A stretch of 64,000 nucleotides of DNA from Lunularia cruciata (GCA_948567375.1 OX419756.1:31598552-31662551), one strand, 5' to 3'. Positions 47,097-61,219 are shown, counted from the stretch's first letter. Made by a program: numbers and translations. Notes: generated from the sequence alone by a model not told the origin.

Positions 47097-48212
47097 TTAA
47101 AGATACGGGGCAAGTTTCAAGCATGTACAGTAACCACTTCTTCTGCATTCAGGGTGCTTCACCTTGGTGTCGATCTTGGGTACAATATTGAGCTCAACAT
47201 TTGAATCTCCGTCGGCTATTCCCCTTTCCCTTGCTGCAGCATAGTCGTTTTCTTCCTTAGGACTCATCGCTAAGAAGTACTGTTCTTGTTCTAGATCTTG
47301 AGCAAGTTGTCCAACTTCATATGTCCCCGTAATGTCTGGGTGCATCTTCTTCGTAGCTTCTGGATGCTTTGTCTTCGAGACGAGATCCAACAGAACTCCC
47401 AATGTCCCGAGCTCTTCTTCAGTACGCCTCAGAGTATTTTTCAGACGAGACATTTCCAACTTGATTGTATCTTCTGTGAGCAGAGAAAGAAGAGATTTCT
47501 TCTTGGATAACGCTTCTGGACGAAGGGGAAATATCGAGGTGTAAGTAGTGGGCTTCGATCGGCGGACTGCAGAGCCTGATTCAGAAGAACTGATATGTCT
47601 TCTCTTCTCGCGAGCTGCTTCTTTTAGGTATGTCTTACCCTGAGGTATACTATCAGAATGCTTACCAGAATCTGAAGCTGGAATGGACTCAACTTCAACA
47701 GGGCTGCATTTCGGGTTCAAACGAGGTGGTGGTGTGTAACGTTCTGGGTGTCTTATGAGAGGCGGGTCAGAAGGAACTGGACGTCCTTTCCTATGTGCCA
47801 TCTGCAACTGATTCTTATGCTTTGCGGAAGCATAGGATGCCCAATTCACCTCAATATTGAGCAGTCGTTCCGCGTATAAGCCCCTGGCAAGCGTAGTTGT
47901 CAGAATGTTGTTCACTGGACTTCGATGTCCATCGACAACTTTCGTCAGCTCTATAACTTCTGCTGGACGTATCATCTTGCAGTTGTGAAGATGGTACCCA
48001 GTAGTGTCCCTTCGTCCAAAACAGGTCTCGAGCATTGCTGGAGTAACCATCTGATTTGTAATCTCATTGGGAAGAATACCTTTGGCTGGTAAGTTGCATA
48101 CTAGTGCAAAATACTCTGGACTCCTCCAGTACAGCTCCCAGCTCCAATCATTCCCCTTCATCTTCGTCGTGTCTCTCTTTCTTCCGGCCCTCCCTTGCCC
48201 TCGTGTCCTCAT
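47097..48212 (-). CDS. Hypothetical basic protein, possibly nuclear
   Basis: An open frame of 371 aa from the ATG at 48,212; it is also open to 48,242, with two possible starts. The N-terminus is very basic (MRTRGQGRAGRKRDTTK). A globular-looking part follows (DWSWELYWRSPEYFALV, TPAMLETCFGRRDTTGYHLH), then a basic Ser/Pro-rich region, a helical segment near KLEMSRLKNTLRRTEEEL and a Cys-containing end (HPECRRSGYCTC). Strong splice donors (GTAAGT, GTAGGT) lie just after the stop at 47,097, which suggests the gene continues into the exon at 46,548-46,969 and that the stop is either real and alternative or a lesion. I do not recognise the family. Confidence 0.5.
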   Translation of the reverse strand: MRTRGQGRAGRKRDTTKMKGNDWSWELYWRSPEYFALVCNLPAKGILPNEITNQMVTPAMLETCFGRRDTTGYHLHNCKMIRPAEVIELTKVVDGHRSPVNNILTTTLARGLYAERLLNIEVNWASYASAKHKNQLQMAHRKGRPVPSDPPLIRHPERYTPPPRLNPKCSPVEVESIPASDSGKHSDSIPQGKTYLKEAAREKRRHISSSESGSAVRRSKPTTYTSIFPLRPEALSKKKSLLSLLTEDTIKLEMSRLKNTLRRTEEELGTLGVLLDLVSKTKHPEATKKMHPDITGTYEVGQLAQDLEQEQYFLAMSPKEENDYAAARERGIADGDSNVELNIVPKIDTKVKHPECRRSGYCTCLKLAPYL

Positions 48213-48242
48213 AGTTATTTCTCTTTCACTCACCTGGATCAA

Positions 48243-49300
48243 ACAAGCATCAGTTCCATGGATTTCAAAGGTCTACACCTTTAACCTCTTATCACATCTA
48301 CGTTGCTCCTAGTATTATCCCAGCATCAAGCATGAGCATATGGGGAAATGAACATACGCTTACAATGCGTACACATTGCTGCATCTGAAAGAAGAATATC
48401 AGCAGACAATACCTCAGATAAATTGCGTGGGAGAGCTTAGAGCTATGAACATAACAGAGGGCAAGGAATTCAACACACGTAAAGACAGAAGATGTGTATA
48501 GAAGATTTATCACGCGAAGAAACAAATGGAGTAATTCTCTAAAGCTCTAGTAACGGAGATAGAGTGCTGAAACTTCTGGGAAGCAATTTACTCGTCTGAA
48601 TCTGAAGACTCGAGCAACCCCTCTGCAGTCCCTTGTATATATCGACCTGGTGTGAACCACTATGAACCAATCTAAGACTCGAGGTTCATCAAAGTTGGAA
48701 ATCAACCCCACCAGACGTACTTAGTTTAGATAGTGACCTTCGCACACAAATTGGTTAGAAGTCAACATCTGCAGAGCCCTTCGAGTACGACTTTATTTGA
48801 GTGTAGTTCATACACGGTAGTTTAGGCAGTGAAATCAAAGGGGACTCCAGAATATGACACTTTACCGTGCATAATGAAACGAAGTTTAGGGTGTTTAGGA
48901 ACTTATAATGAAAAATGAGTGTTTCCATTTGTACCACATCTCTCTTACTGTAGATGGTTCATTCTTCGCATTTTTCCAGGTGTAAAACCAATCCCGCAAC
49001 TGTTAGCATATAACTCGTAGAACTCGAAGTTCTTGGAGACATTTAAAGAATGTCCAAGGCTCTATCTTATCTAAAGTACATAATGTGTACAAAAGATTAA
49101 GGAGGATTGAACTGGAACAACGAAAGGAGAAACAATTTGGAGTCACTAATCATGTCCTGCAACTCTCATCAGTTTCAATATGATAAGGTAATTTTTGGTA
49201 GTACACTTCCGCGCTTGCTGTGTCTGCCCTGGTCCAGCAAATCAGAAGGAGTGTTGATAGATCGATAAATATATGTGTTATGGTTTGCTAAAGCCTTTCA
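48243..49300. other. Upstream flank at the composition boundary
   Basis: No gene is recognised. It is the likely promoter side of the gene starting at 48,212. Composition begins to shift toward AT near the right end. Confidence 0.4.
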
Positions 49301-49369
49301 GTGTGTTGACTGACCGTCATGGTTGTTGTACATCCTCCTAATTACAACCATGAAGGTCTGTCAACACAC
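49301..49369. repeat. 26-bp near-perfect hairpin
   Basis: Arms 49,301-49,326 and 49,344-49,369 pair at 24 of 26 positions around a 17-nt loop. The size resembles a short microRNA precursor stem, but a MITE or foldback end is equally possible. No flanking complementarity extends the stem. Confidence 0.8.
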
Positions 49370-52300
49370 TCCTAAATTTAATCAGAGGTATTAGAGGGTG
49401 ATCGATACTTTTTAAGGAGACAAGACAGAAAGAGTGTATAGGCATGTTACGATATATATTCACAAGCTAGATTCATGTACCTGGTTCGTTCTGAAACGTA
49501 GGCACATTTGATTTGTTATTGATATTAATATGGTTTTGGTATCCTTGGTAAATAAAACTCCCCTTGTTCACTTTTTGCATTTGATGTAAGAGTGTCCAGC
49601 CAAGTGAAGGTTCATATATGGTTCTGAAAATACTAGGATTTTGTTATAAAATTGGCACAGATAAATAAGGATGCTTATTTTTCCTATTTTGAAAAGACAT
49701 ATTGAGTTCAGTGCTCGTTATCAATTATTTCAATTGGAAGAGAGGAAGAAACTTTAAACTGTTGATTTGTGCAAAGTCAGTAAAATGATGGAGATACATG
49801 GACAGGGTATTGTGGCTTATTATCGACAGCGTGTTAAATATACCTACACAATACTAAAATAATGAAGTGGTTGCGTTTCCAGATAGTTTTCTTTGCCTTA
49901 AAACAATAAAATAAAAAAATTAACCCGCATATATTTAGATTCAAAAGTGCATATCTTTTAATCAAGCTCTACTAGACATAGTGAGTATTATAAGAATCTA
50001 TGTATTCTTCTTTTCTTATTTTTATGAATAAGATGAAACTTGTCCTTGAAGCTAACCTCTTGTTAAAATTATTGATATACATTTGATGGTAATAATACTA
50101 ATACTTACCAATATAAATACCTAATAATAATAATCATCATCATCATCATCATCTTAAGACATGAACATGTTTGATGTTTTAGTATCTTTTAGTATCCACT
50201 TATATTTTAGCAAAGTTGATTTTTACTTTTACAATTATATCTCAAAATAGCATCAATGACTAAGTATTATAAAAATATATTATATTAGATAATTACAAAA
50301 GCATGAGCATGAACCATAGCAATCATGTTCATAATTGAATCAAATATGGTTTTCTTAGATGAAAAATCTTTGCTTAAATAGTAAATCTTCTACTCTAAAT
50401 TAAAATTAAAATTGAATTTATTTAACTCTTCTTTATGTCTGAATATTCATTATAATTACATTTATTTATCTCTATTTGCAACCAGTATACAAATATTTAC
50501 TGCTTATGTGACAACATATCGACATAAGAATACAATTATCTCTATAATCAACATTATATTCATGTGCTTATCTAAAAAATTTGATAAATAAAATCAAGAA
50601 TTCAGGATAAATGTATATGTAGATTCCTCTTCATATTTTCTTCTACAAGACCACTTGGTACTACAAATAAAATCAATAGATTTTTGGAATATGAAACTTT
50701 TCAAGGAAAATCAAAAGCTGTCTAAAAGGTTAAATTTAAGCACTTTTTTTCAAGTTTTGTTATGTCAAAGGCTGATGCTTATAGCTCTATTTTCTTAATT
50801 TTAGACTTTAAGATTACTAACTTTCAAGAAAATTCAAAATTTCCTTAAATCCTCCGATTAAGTAATTTGGATTGTATTCAAATGATCTATGGGTATATTT
50901 TTCAACAGTTTCTCAAAGAGAAAGTTTAAGCCTCCATCTTTGTACAATCTTAATTTTTTAGAATAAAATTGGATACTTACATCTTCTTATGTTTTGCTTG
51001 ATTGGTATTATTCTAATTCTTCTCAATTTTTATATCTTTTCTCGGGAAATTTAATTTTTTCAATAATTATGAAATTTTAAGAAATAAATTACGCAAAATT
51101 TCTATCTTCCAATAAATTAATGAGAAACATTACCCATGATTTTATTATCTCCTTATATTATATGTTTTCAAGAATATTGATAAGTTGAAGTGACAAATAA
51201 ATAGGATATGGATATTTAATCATTAAAATTATAAAATCAAAGGAATTTATTTAAGTTTTATTTCCTAAGTTAACTTGTATTTTCTAAGTTGTTTGCAAGA
51301 AAAGCATATTCTATATAACTTGCTTTCTCTCCAATATTACTGAGTATGTTGTGTAGGATGCTCTTGATCTCCAAAAAACCACTCCATATGTATGATCGAG
51401 TTTGATGACCTGTTGAATATGACGATGCATAATTATTGAAATAAAATATATAATAGTCAAATCTTCTTTCTATCTTATATCTTCCTTTCATTGCTCAAAT
51501 TCTCTCATATCCATCTCTATCTTGGTAGAAGATATCAATATGTGTATAACAAACCTAATGCTGCTACTTCATGAATCATTGGAACTTACATAGACTATAA
51601 TATTTTGGGATTATATTAAAAAATCACTTATCAAAAATAATTTCCCATTTTAACACAAATTTATATTACTCTTGCTATGTGAAATTTTTAATTGGGGTGC
51701 AAAATTTAAGGGTTTTTTTGGTCTTCTTTTGTTGCGTTGATAATTTTGATATAAGTGTTTTTTTATCTCTTGCAAAGAGATAATTAGTACAATAAAAAAT
51801 TATTCTGTACTTTCTCCAATTTATATACCTTTAATTTGACTTGAATTAGGCAAGATGATTTGGAGCTTGTTGGTATCAAACACTTATTACTTACAATAAT
51901 CAAATTATTTAACACTCGTGTAATTTTCTTCTTGTTGAATTTTTATGTTTTAGGTCATGATTTTACTCTTGTTAAATGAAACCACTTCCATTTAAGGTGA
52001 TAAATTTATATGTTGCATTTCTTAAATCATAAGGTAATTTATGGTTATATTTGCCATGACTATTACAATCAAAGTTATGATAATATAGATTTTAAACCAA
52101 ATTAATGAACACATGTATATTTTACCTTGTAAATGCAATAAATATCTTTATAGATTTATTTGTAGTATATAATATTAAATAAGTCAAATAATATTAATTT
52201 AATTGATGAAATGGTAATTAATCATGATATAGATGCAAAGTATTAATGGTTTGTTAGTAACTTTTCAAGAGTTTACAAATTCTATCCTTCCTATTCTCAT

Positions 52301-53399
52301 TCTTATACCAATACCGGATCAAAAAGAATAAATAAGGAGTAAGGAAATTTTTTGATGAATCAAGAATATACTATGAATACTGTAGATAGCCCATGTGATA
52401 ACAAAACATTGACCAAAAAGTGATATAACATTATTAATAGGTTGTTCTCTTGAGGATATGGATCAGGAATTATTAGAATTAAAGAGAAGTATCAATATCT
52501 TGCAATTTTCTTCATCATTGCGTATTTAAATTCTTGGGCAAGAAAAACTCCCAAAAGAGTGTAGTGTAACCCCTTGTGGTGAACTATAACAAACAGAAAA
52601 TTAAAGTCATCACTTTCATTACAAGTTTAATTCCAAATTAATCCTAAAGGTGATGATTCATTCAACCCAAACTAGCCACTTCATAACAAAGATATCAACT
52701 TCAAAGGCTGCATATTACTCTTCCCTACAAGCATAACTTCAAAGACTTCTTTACATTGGAAATTAGTCTTTGCTTTTAACATTTTGTGGTACTTCCAATA
52801 CTACAACTCTTTTCTGATCTGTCAAGGTATTGCTTTGCTCCTTCAAAGTCTCAAGGATCACACTTCAATTAAGTACAAATGTTTCCTTATACTCAAGCAC
52901 CTAAATTCCTACAACAGATTTTCTCACACCTACTTTGACAAAGATAACCATAAATAATTGGAATTAAGGCAACAATGACAAAGAGTTTTGGCTCTTTTGT
53001 TCTATTAATGAATACTTATAGTTATACTCCTATTACTCTAACTTGTAGAGATCTAAAGGTTGAAGTACTACATAGATCTATTTCCTACATCTTCATTGTA
53101 CATTTTGGGCCTTATCTTATCTTATATTCTTACATGTAGGTCAATTAGGCACCTTATAAGTTTCAAGGAAGGTATAAATTCTTCCCCAAAGACAACTTAC
53201 AAATTTTGTACTTTGGTCTTACTACTTCAAAAGTTTCTATAACTGCAAATGTCTACAACTACTTAGATTTACAACTACAAAGAACTTATTTCAATGAAGT
53301 GTCTTGGTCTTAAGTTATACTGCAAGGAATTACCTTCATCTTTAAAATTCCTAAGCAAAAGTTTAGTATGCTCCTTGTAATCTACTATTTCTAATAGAT
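49370..53399. other. AT-rich DNA without recognisable genes
   Basis: Strongly AT-rich, with homopolymer A and T tracts and no long open frame. A short AAT/ATC simple repeat lies at 50,122-50,153. I see no RNA gene and no clear transposon ends. Confidence 0.5.
50122..50153. repeat. AAT then ATC trinucleotide repeat
   Basis: Four AAT-type units run directly into seven ATC-type units. Confidence 0.9.
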
Positions 53400-54700
53400 A
53401 GGTACACAATCTTAGTGAGCTTCCTATTTGTATTTTCACTAAGTCTAACAACTAGCTAGTCCCCACTTTCTTCTTTGTATGTCTTTCCCTCCAACTTCTA
53501 GACCTACAATTATAGCTGATGTAGATTCAACTTCATTACCTTTCCTTGAGCTGCTTCCTCCACATCCCTACAAATTGATCTCAAGCTTCTTCTTGCTGCT
53601 TGATTGCCTTCAACTTTTCCTCTTCTAAGTGCTAGTTCAAGATCTCTACTTCCTTCTTCAACTCCTCCTACATTTGGGGTTGATTAACTTCACTCTCATT
53701 TTTCATTTTTTCTCCTTCTTCAATTCCTCAATTAGGTGCTCCAACTAGATTGCAACCTCCTTTTGTTACTTGGACATCTACATTTCTAAGGTAAATACTC
53801 TGATCTTGGTAGTCTTTACTTTGTCCAAATACTTACCACTTCTTTGATGGAGGCCTTTAGTTGGTCTTTGTCTTTGAGTTGCTTATGCTTCTATTCTAGC
53901 CAAAGGGCTCTTGGTTTGCCTAACAACTTCAGAATATCTTCTTCATACTGATCATGATCCACTACAAGTGAGATGTTCTATCTTTTCACTTCAAAATTTT
54001 CTTGTACAAGTGCATTCATCTTCTTCACCTCCTCCTTGTATAGGTTGTTTGTCTTCTCCATCTCCTCCGTCTATATGGCTTCCTTTGTACTCCAAGTGTA
54101 GATGGTCTTGTGGAGCCTTTGAACAAGTGTGGTATAATTTACCATATCAGGTTAGGCTTCTTGATATTATGGCAAATGAAGTTCCATCAATTACAGTGCT
54201 AATCCCACAAATAGAATATAAAATTTTCCCATTCCTTCACTATAACCGCTTCTTCTTCTTCTTCTTGCACTCCTCCTTTGTCAATAGATTCACTCCCACG
54301 TAGAAGAGTATGGCAAAAGAGGCTAGGTGAGTCACTCCACCACCTTCTTTGAACTCCTTGTGTAAACTCCTTGCTTGGAATAAAAACATATTTTCTCACT
54401 TGATAGGCTCTCCTTGGTACAAGTATTCAAAGAAGATAGCTTGGTTGTTAGTGAGGTAAGTTTTTCTCTTTGGCTTGAACAACTTCATAATTGCTTTAGT
54501 CAATGTTCTTTGGGTTGGATCATTGTAACTACTCATCCTCCATCTATTGTTCTTGGACCCCTTGTCTATGAAAGATGGCTTAATGTAGTCATCTAGGGCT
54601 TTCTCTAGTAGCCCAAACTTTAAGGCCAATGTTATTGACCTTTTTGGTTCTACATCAATACCCAAAACTATTTTCCAATTCTCTTTGGTCTAATTGTAGG
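53400..54700 (-). pseudogene. Relic of a coiled-coil protein gene
   Basis: Read on the minus strand, 54,665-54,199 gives two near-continuous frames (RSITLALKFGLLEKALDDY, YVFIPSKEFTQG, EEEEEAVIVKEWE). Further on are Lys/Glu/Gln-rich segments such as EVKKMNALVQENFEVK, DQYEEDILKLLGK, HLIEELKKEKK and EELKKEVEILN, interrupted mostly by TAG stops where CAG (Gln) would suit. This looks like a long coiled-coil reading frame that has decayed, perhaps from a retroelement. No family can be named. Confidence 0.45.
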
Positions 54701-57700
54701 GTTTCCTCTCAAGTCCCATTGTTCTCTCCTCGTTCCCTTCATCTCATAAATAATCCCAAAGTCATTTAACTCCTAATTCCAAAGCAAGAAAGAGAGGTCC
54801 TTGCTTTAGATTACATCACTAATATAGTGAATTGACCATGTATTGATTATTGGGCTACAAATAATAGCTTTATGGATCTCCTCATGGTTTCTAGACAAAT
54901 ACCATGGTTTATTGATCTTCCTCATGGGTTTCTAGATGAATACCCATGTTTCTTATCAAAGATGGTCTAGGTATGAAGGCTTGCTAAGACTTTAAATCTT
55001 TGAGCTCACTTAGACTTGATTGGCAAAAAAGTGAAATTGATTTTTGCACCTGGTTTTATAGCCATATTTTTCAATCATCATTATTCAAAGACCAAATAAT
55101 CAATGAGCCATCACTTTCCACACATGCAAGCCCTTCTCTAAATGAAAATGGTCTTTGGTTGAAGTTCTTTAACCAAGTGGTGTTGCATTCAAATTGATGT
55201 ATAATCTTTGGGTCCAAAGATCCTTTGTACTTGAGTTCTTTGCCTCCAACCACCCTTGGTCTTGACTCCTTCATCATCCTCCGTTTAGAGTGCCTTTGGC
55301 TTTGTACTTGTTCACTTTGTAGTATGACATGTATAGACATATCTCCAAAGGAAACTCAACTAAGAAGTTTCCTTTGCTAAAGAAGAAAATATTTTGCATA
55401 TTCACAAACAAGAGTGAAATAAATTAAAAAATAAATTTTATAAAAATGGGTGCACCAGCACCCAATATCTTATTATATAGAGAAGTACATTAATAACTTG
55501 CTAGCATATTTAACTTCTTAATAATATTCTATACCTTATAACCCAAAAAATCTTGCATGTGTTGGTGCACATACTAGCTTATTTTGCTTAAAGTATAACT
55601 TTTGGTACATAGTTCTTTCCACTTTATATAAAAATTAGAATCTAGTAATTAGAAATATTTTGTTGATAATACACTCTTCTTCAATTTTTGGAATTTCAAT
55701 AAATCTATGTTATCTTAATGAAACTATATCAACAAAACAAGACCATTTGGGTGTACTTAGTATGTTAATATTTAATGCACAAGGTCTTTGGTATTATGTG
55801 TAAGACTTGACCAAGAGGAGAGATCTTTCCAAAATCTTTCAGGGAAAATTTTGGTAGAGTAAGAAGACACTCTCTATACTTGTCTAAAGTCAAAGAAAAT
55901 TATTGGACTTTGTGGAGTCCTCTAGATATTGAGCACATTAAATTTTTTTATACAAGAGAGTAGTCCCACAAAGGCCTTTGTTGGACTGTCTATCCTTAAA
56001 AATATTCCTAGATATTTTGTAACTACTTTTTATGAAATCTCTCAAGTACTATAGATTTCTACAATGTTGCTTTTCAACCATAATTTTTACTAGGGTAGGT
56101 CAACAACCATAGATGATAGATGAATGGCCAATCATAATGATAGTTGCTTTTTCAAGTTATACATAGATAAATGCACAAAAAAATTGCATCTTCTTTTTTC
56201 TTGGTTGAATGCTCTTAACGGATATTTACATGCAAGCACCTAAAGCTCAAAGCTCACCACATCAAGGTTTTTGGTTAGCTTAAATTAATTCCATTGCAGT
56301 GGATCAAGAGTTTCTATCAAGATTGAGGAAGACTAGTACAATGACCACTCAACAAATGAGGAAGAGGTCAGATCAAGCTCAATATCTCAAGAAGAGCTTA
56401 TCTCAAACTTTGATTTTCCTACTTTAAAAGATCATGATCTTGAATATAATCAGAAAGATGTTGTTGATAAAATTAAAAATCAACCTTTTGAGTCTGAATA
56501 ATTAATTTAACAAAGCTAGAGTAGATAAATTGACTTTGCACATTTAAATAACTTCATGAGAAGCGCCAAGAAAGTCCAAACATAGCTCAAGAAAATCTCT
56601 ATTCAAGCTCATCAATCATTTCCCTCCAGATATTACAATCCATATACTAGCAAAGCATGAAACTCTTACTTATACTTTTAGAATTAAGTAATTTTTTATG
56701 TAGAGCAATTTAGGATATAAACACTTAGGATTTAATGAACCACCACTCTGCTTATGCTTATGTATATATACTTGAGTTCTTAGTGCTTGAAATGTAAAGT
56801 TCCTCTAAAATAGTCATTCTTACCACCTAGCATCTTACCTTAGGTGTGTTTTATTGTGCCTAGCTTTAGGTATGTTCTATGTTTTGTGACTATATTGCTA
56901 GGCTATGTCTTATCTTTGGATGATATGATTAATAGTGAGACTTTCAGCTAACTGCTATTGTATGCACTCAAGAGTATCCACTCTAGTGAGATTGAGAGAG
57001 CTAAGTGCTAGGATATTTGATACATCAAAAGTCAAAATGACAAAAGATAAAAGGTCAACTTTATACAATGATAACAATGTTTCTCATATTTCATTCATTT
57101 ATCATTGTAGTTGGAGCTCTACTTTATAGTATCTTATTAGGAGAGATTATAACCTTGAATATGATTTTGAGGAATATAGAAAGGATTAAAATGTGAGAAT
57201 TAAAATGAGATTACAAAGGATTTGGTTACGGATGCATCCACTTTTGAACAATTTCAGAGTTTATACTTATTGTCTTGCAGAGTTTGAGCATCCTTGGCAA
57301 CTAAGCAAGTAGATTTATAAAAGGAGAAAGGGAAGGTTGGATTGAGCATGGAAAATGGAGTGGAGTCAAGGAAGCTTAAAAACAAGGAAAAGTTTTTAAA
57401 ATATCAAAGGGAAGCACACAAATGTTAAAGAAGTAGCCACGGAGCAAGTAGGTAAGCCTTAGCACACGATTGGGTAAAAAGGTCATGTTTTTTGACTCAT
57501 CTATTAAGTGAAATTTTCAAAGTTCAAAAAAGGAGAGACGAAAAGATCTATAGTGCAATTGATTATTGGGAAGGTTTGCAAGAAATGTCATGTTGAATAT
57601 AAGGAGGTTTATCTCTCCTTTTTGAGGAGTGTACTCTAAAAGACCACTGGAGGGTGAGCTTGAAGGATATCCAATAAGAATATGAAATCTTGATGTTTAT

Positions 57701-60700
57701 GGGGATAATACTATTCTCCAACTTCATCGCTAATGACAAATTATTTTACTATTGGTTCTTGAAAGGCTAAGAATGATTGTAGAGAGAAGACTATCCTCCA
57801 AATTCCAAAGCTAATTCCAAAGTTGTTGACTATTCATTCTTGGAAGGCTAAGAATATCTTATAGCCTCAAATGGATGCTCCAGACAAATACACAACAAAG
57901 AAAACTAAGAGCAAAGGTACTTCTAAAGGGTAATCATACAAGAAAACATATCTTTCACGTCTCAAATATTGCATCAAATATTGCTTCAAATTGCATATCA
58001 TCTCTTGGTACATCTTGCACTTTATTTCTTACTTAGAAATTGGACTAGGTCGATGGGAAGCATGTACTAAGTTTAAGACTTTTAGAGTAACAAGGGATGA
58101 CATTTAATCAATTCGTGGGGAATTCAAGTTAATGAAGAGGAGATGGGAAGAGGAAGAAAAATCACTAAGGCTGTAATGTTTATCATAGACAATGTAAACA
58201 AGTCCAAGTGTAAAGAGTGTGGGGAAAGGAGGATACTCTAGCAAAAAAGAAGATGTTGGATAAGATAACCTTACCAAAAGAGTAGAAAATTCTAGAGTTG
58301 ATCAATGAGAAGAAATTCTAATACATGTGCAAGATAACTTTTAGTATGTAGAAGTATACTTATAGATGAGTATATTGTACCAAATCAATTTTATGAAAGC
58401 TACAATATTTCTTGAGCAATTTTGTAAGAAGTGCCTATTTTGATGGTTTGCCAAGCTCAATCAATCAAGGACTTCCAAAAAATAGTACTCAAATGGCAAA
58501 GATAATTTTTTTCCCATTTAAATGTAAGAACTCTTTAACATTGTATATATTTATAATAAGGATATGCAAATTATTGAGATTGAATCTTGTTCCCTTGTCT
58601 TTGAATTTTATCTTTCATCCTTGAATCTTCTTCTCTTGTACTTGATAGCCAAAGAAGCTTCACTTTGTAGTAGGATGTCAAAATTCTTGAAATTGAATTT
58701 TTTTTCTTTAATCATTGAATCTAGTTGCTTTTACCAATAAATTAGTGTTCATACCAAATTAAATAGGTTCTTTGAGAATTAAATCCTGTTTTTTCACCAC
58801 TAAATATTATTTTTTTATAGTCACTTCTTGTTCTTGGATATAAGAAATTTGTGATGTCTCAAAATTTGAATCTCATTCTCCAAAATTTTCATATATTCAT
58901 CTTTAATCTTTGAATTTTGTCTCTTGTACTTGAATTTACAACTTGGATCTATAAAAATTGAAAGTGGTTCTTGAAATTGAATCAAGTTCTTATCAACTTT
59001 AAACTTTGATCTTTTATCTTTCAATTGCATTCTCTTGTTTTTCATAAATTGAATTTTGTCCTTCTCCTTGCATCTAGTTCTATAAAAAATCTAGTTCAAA
59101 AGGATGTTTGTTTGGCTTTTTTTCAACTTCCTTTTTCTTCAAATCTTGTTCTTTAGTCTATTATTTTATTTTATATATTTATAAATAAGTTGTACAATTT
59201 TCCATAATGTGATGAAAAATCATCATAGGACTAGATTGCAAATTGCTAAATAGATAGCCATTTCAATTTGAGTATAATATGCTTTGTGTTTGACTTGGTT
59301 CAAATATGTATGTTGCATAGAAGTCCAAAAAAATTCTATGACTCATTTATACTCATAGCTTAATAGTTTTATGCCATGTTCAATATTCTTTATAGACATG
59401 ACATCTTCATCTATGTACATGTACCTCTTATGTAATAAATATGTGAATATAGTAGTTGCACTTAAGTTAAAGTATGCTGAATTTGTGCTTCATAAAATCA
59501 AACCCTTTCTATAACCTTATCATTTTATCTTAAGTCCAACAATTTCCCTTTTGATCTTCACTCTTCAACCACTCAAATTTTAATTGATTGAGAGATAATA
59601 GTGATCTTTTTTATAATCTCTTATGCTTCTCTTTGTAGGTACATCTATAATCACCAAGAATTCATTATAAATTCAATTCACATTATGTGGGAATACTTAT
59701 TATATATATGGGAATAGTTACTCCTATATATGTGGGAATAGTTATTCCTAAAGCCTAACTATCTAATTATGTAGAATGGTTATATCTTAGTATGACCCTA
59801 AGCACACTATATCAACATATATCGATGGTCCATTGTGGTACACTAGTACTTATTATTTCAATAATATATATTTTTATTTTTAATCTTAAAACCAATTCTT
59901 GTGGTAGATTTTCTAAAATGCACTTTAAATTATGTACAAATTGCATCAAAGCAACTTTGCAATTTGTATTTATCAAGTAAGCTATTCTTTCTCTACAAAA
60001 ATAGTTACTTAATCTCATCTAGAAGTGCTATATTTTGATATTATACTATAGATATCCATCACAAAACACTAAAAGTCAAGACAATTCTACTTCTAAGATT
60101 TTTTATAAATAAAATTATTGTGTATTACATACAATCAGAAATTTTAGTAGCATTTGCTTTGATATTAATTTGCATAGATGGTGTTTCATAATATGACTAG
60201 TCCTTGTGCTCAATGCATTACCCAATACAAAAGACAAACTTAAGCAAAAAAAGCATGAAATTTTACAGGCTTGTAGTCAATGAGATCCTTAAATTTGTAC
60301 AAAATCATGATAATATTATGAATTATATGCATCATAAACACAAACTTCTATCAAATCCATCATAAGATATCAAGAAATCTATTGCTTGAGAACTCAACAT
60401 AGACTCTATAAATTTGGTGGCCATCATCTCAAGTAAGCAACTTAGGTTATCAAAATGAATTATAGTTATTACGACTTCTATTAAATTTATCATAAGCCAG
60501 GAAATCCATTGCAAGCAATGAGTTATAGGTCAATATAATTCTTTACTCTATAATCATTTATTTTTAGGCATCAAGAATATAGATTTTTGTATTAATTCAA
60601 ATGCAAAAATTTTCATGTTTTGGTAGAAAAAGCCCATACAATGTTGAGAATGTTGAGCATGTGGTTTTGTGATACATCCTATATCCTAAGCCCAACAATT

Positions 60701-60840
60701 TAATAATATTGAGCTTTTGGTGGTGTCATATGTCTTATTGTCCTAAGGTCTAAAAGACTCAATTTTTAGGAGTGCATTATTGAAATCCTCTCAATGTTTT
60801 AAGTTTGTTTAAACATATTCATTGACCATCTGAAACCATA
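54701..60840. other. AT-rich DNA with scattered coding-like fragments
   Basis: No intact gene. A plus-strand fragment at about 56,340-56,500 translates to an acidic stretch (SISQEELISNFDFPTLKDHD) ending in stops, like the start of a decayed protein. The rest has no feature that I can support. Confidence 0.35.
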
Positions 60841-60849
60841 TTTAGAGCC

Positions 60850-61120
60850 TTGAGAGAGAGAGAGAAAGTGACTTGGATAGTGTTTTGGCCGCAAGTGCTA
60901 AAAAGGCAAATTGCATTGAGAGAGAGTGACGTCTTGTTGAGAAGGAGCATGTAGTAGTGGACTTGGAGGAGAGAGAAAGTTTTTAGAGAGAGAGAGAGTA
61001 CTATGGGAGACTTGGAGGAAAGAGAGTTTGTTTTGAGAAGTAGAGTGTACTTTGGGAGAGAGAGCACTCTAATGGAGACTTGGAGAGGAAGAGAAGGATC
61101 AAGTAGAGAGAGAGAGTTTA
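60850..61120. repeat. GA-rich purine tract region
   Basis: Repeated GAGAGAGA blocks separated by short unique sequence with recurring GACTTGGAG, for example near 60,960, 61,010 and 61,075. They look like a degenerate repeat array. Confidence 0.7.
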
Positions 61121-61219
61121 TAGGATGGCAACATATGATGAGCATAAGGTGTGGAGAGAGTTGTAGATTCAAGATTTTAGGGTTCAATTGGCTTCTTAAC
61201 ACCAAGAGCTTTCTCTCTT

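Noticed and set aside
60819-61205. Minus-strand frame of 128 codons
   Set aside because: Translation is Leu/Ser-rich because of the GA-rich tract; no domain.
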